Origin: Prostheceraeus crozeri
Lineage: Eukaryota; Platyhelminthes; Polycladida; Euryleptidae
Assembly (NCBI GenBank): GCA_907163375.1
Contig: CAJQUW010008996.1
Span: forward strand, 619,746 to 683,745
Direction of reading: 5' to 3'
Length of the DNA: 64,000 nt
The notes below the pieces were generated by a model that searched no databases, had not been told where the DNA came from, and saw nothing but the letters and a program-made list of their open reading frames with translations. How positions within the stretch are numbered: position 1 is the stretch's first letter; each line of letters starts with the position of its first letter. The position numbers and the translations under genes are program-made. Shown one piece after another: positions 63,794 through 64,000 of this stretch.

Positions 63794-64000
63794 AGTTTAT
63801 TTATTATTATTTAAATCCGTCTAGAAAAAATTTTTATTATTAAATCAGTCTAGAAAAAATTTTTTTATTGTTTAAATCAGTCTAGAATAAAAATTTTATT
63901 ATTTATTACTCAGTATAAAAATTTTTTAATACTCAGTAAACAAATCTTCTATCGACTTTCAGTCGGGGCGAAGCCCCTCGAAGCGAAGCCTAGTCAATTG
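63794..64000. repeat. Downstream spacer with tandem repeats and a hairpin cassette
   Basis: Three to four units of 'aaatcagtctagaaaaaattttttatt' (63815-63940) follow the polymerase stop. At 63965-63977 GGGGC-GAA-GCCCC is followed by TCGA and 'agcgaagcct'. Element 2 continues beyond the window. Confidence 0.75.

Larger units (their letters stand above)
51421..64000. mobile_element. Polinton element 2, decayed, runs past the window end
   Basis: Collinear with element 1 from protease to clamp-like gene in the same orientation, with most genes broken; then a different PolB on the plus strand. The left terminus is uncertain: the 51421-52020 repeats may be its terminal repeat. It lacks element 1's left block (121-bp array and 196-aa gene), joining the TIR-gene remnant directly to the protease leader near 52112. 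The right end and duplication lie outside. Confidence 0.88.

Overview
The window looks like nuclear DNA of an animal, most likely an invertebrate that I cannot name. A spliced glycosyltransferase gene with GT-AG introns sits among a dense, nested population of eukaryotic DNA transposons (hAT, TA- and TTAA-target elements), a Penelope-like retroelement and a LINE fragment. Two large, very AT-rich Polinton/Maverick (adintovirus-like) elements occupy the two ends of the window.

Element 1 (3579-21270, 17.7 kb) is complete. It has AG...CT termini, terminal inverted repeats (TIRs) of about 0.6-0.7 kb and a perfect 6-bp target duplication GATGAC. It carries an uninterrupted gene set: adenain-type protease, a phospholipase A2-like/integrase fusion, two small proteins with hydrophobic stretches, a major-capsid candidate, a fibre-like coiled-coil protein, a possible sliding-clamp-like protein, protein-primed-type DNA polymerase B, a packaging ATPase, a penton-type minor capsid candidate, two conserved Polinton proteins of unknown role, and two unrecognised genes. 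It inserted into a hAT-derived repeat whose unoccupied paralogue lies at 47110-47770.

Element 2 (about 51421 to beyond 64000) is an older relative in the same orientation. Its left half is collinear with element 1 from protease to clamp-like gene, but almost every gene is broken by frameshifts or stops; only the 167-aa gene at 56211-56714 stays open. Just past the clamp-like gene homology ends. Element 1 continues with PolB on the minus strand, while element 2 has a very different PolB on the plus strand with zinc-finger and endonuclease-VII-like insertions. The two therefore combine a shared morphogenesis module with different replication modules.

Both elements are peppered with about 25-30-bp double-hairpin cassettes (first loop mostly GAA, second TTT/TTC). 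Their stem sequences differ between copies but stay complementary. They lie between genes and in frame inside genes, and are often present in one element and absent from the other.

The central 30 kb holds the host gene (GT32-like, exons at 29835-30265, 33638-33915 and 37741-38165) with transposon-filled introns. Around it lie a dead Penelope-like element with inverted arms, containing a hAT insertion; two inverted copies of one hAT-type element with perfect 8-bp duplications; several MITE families; and long stretches where I recognise nothing.
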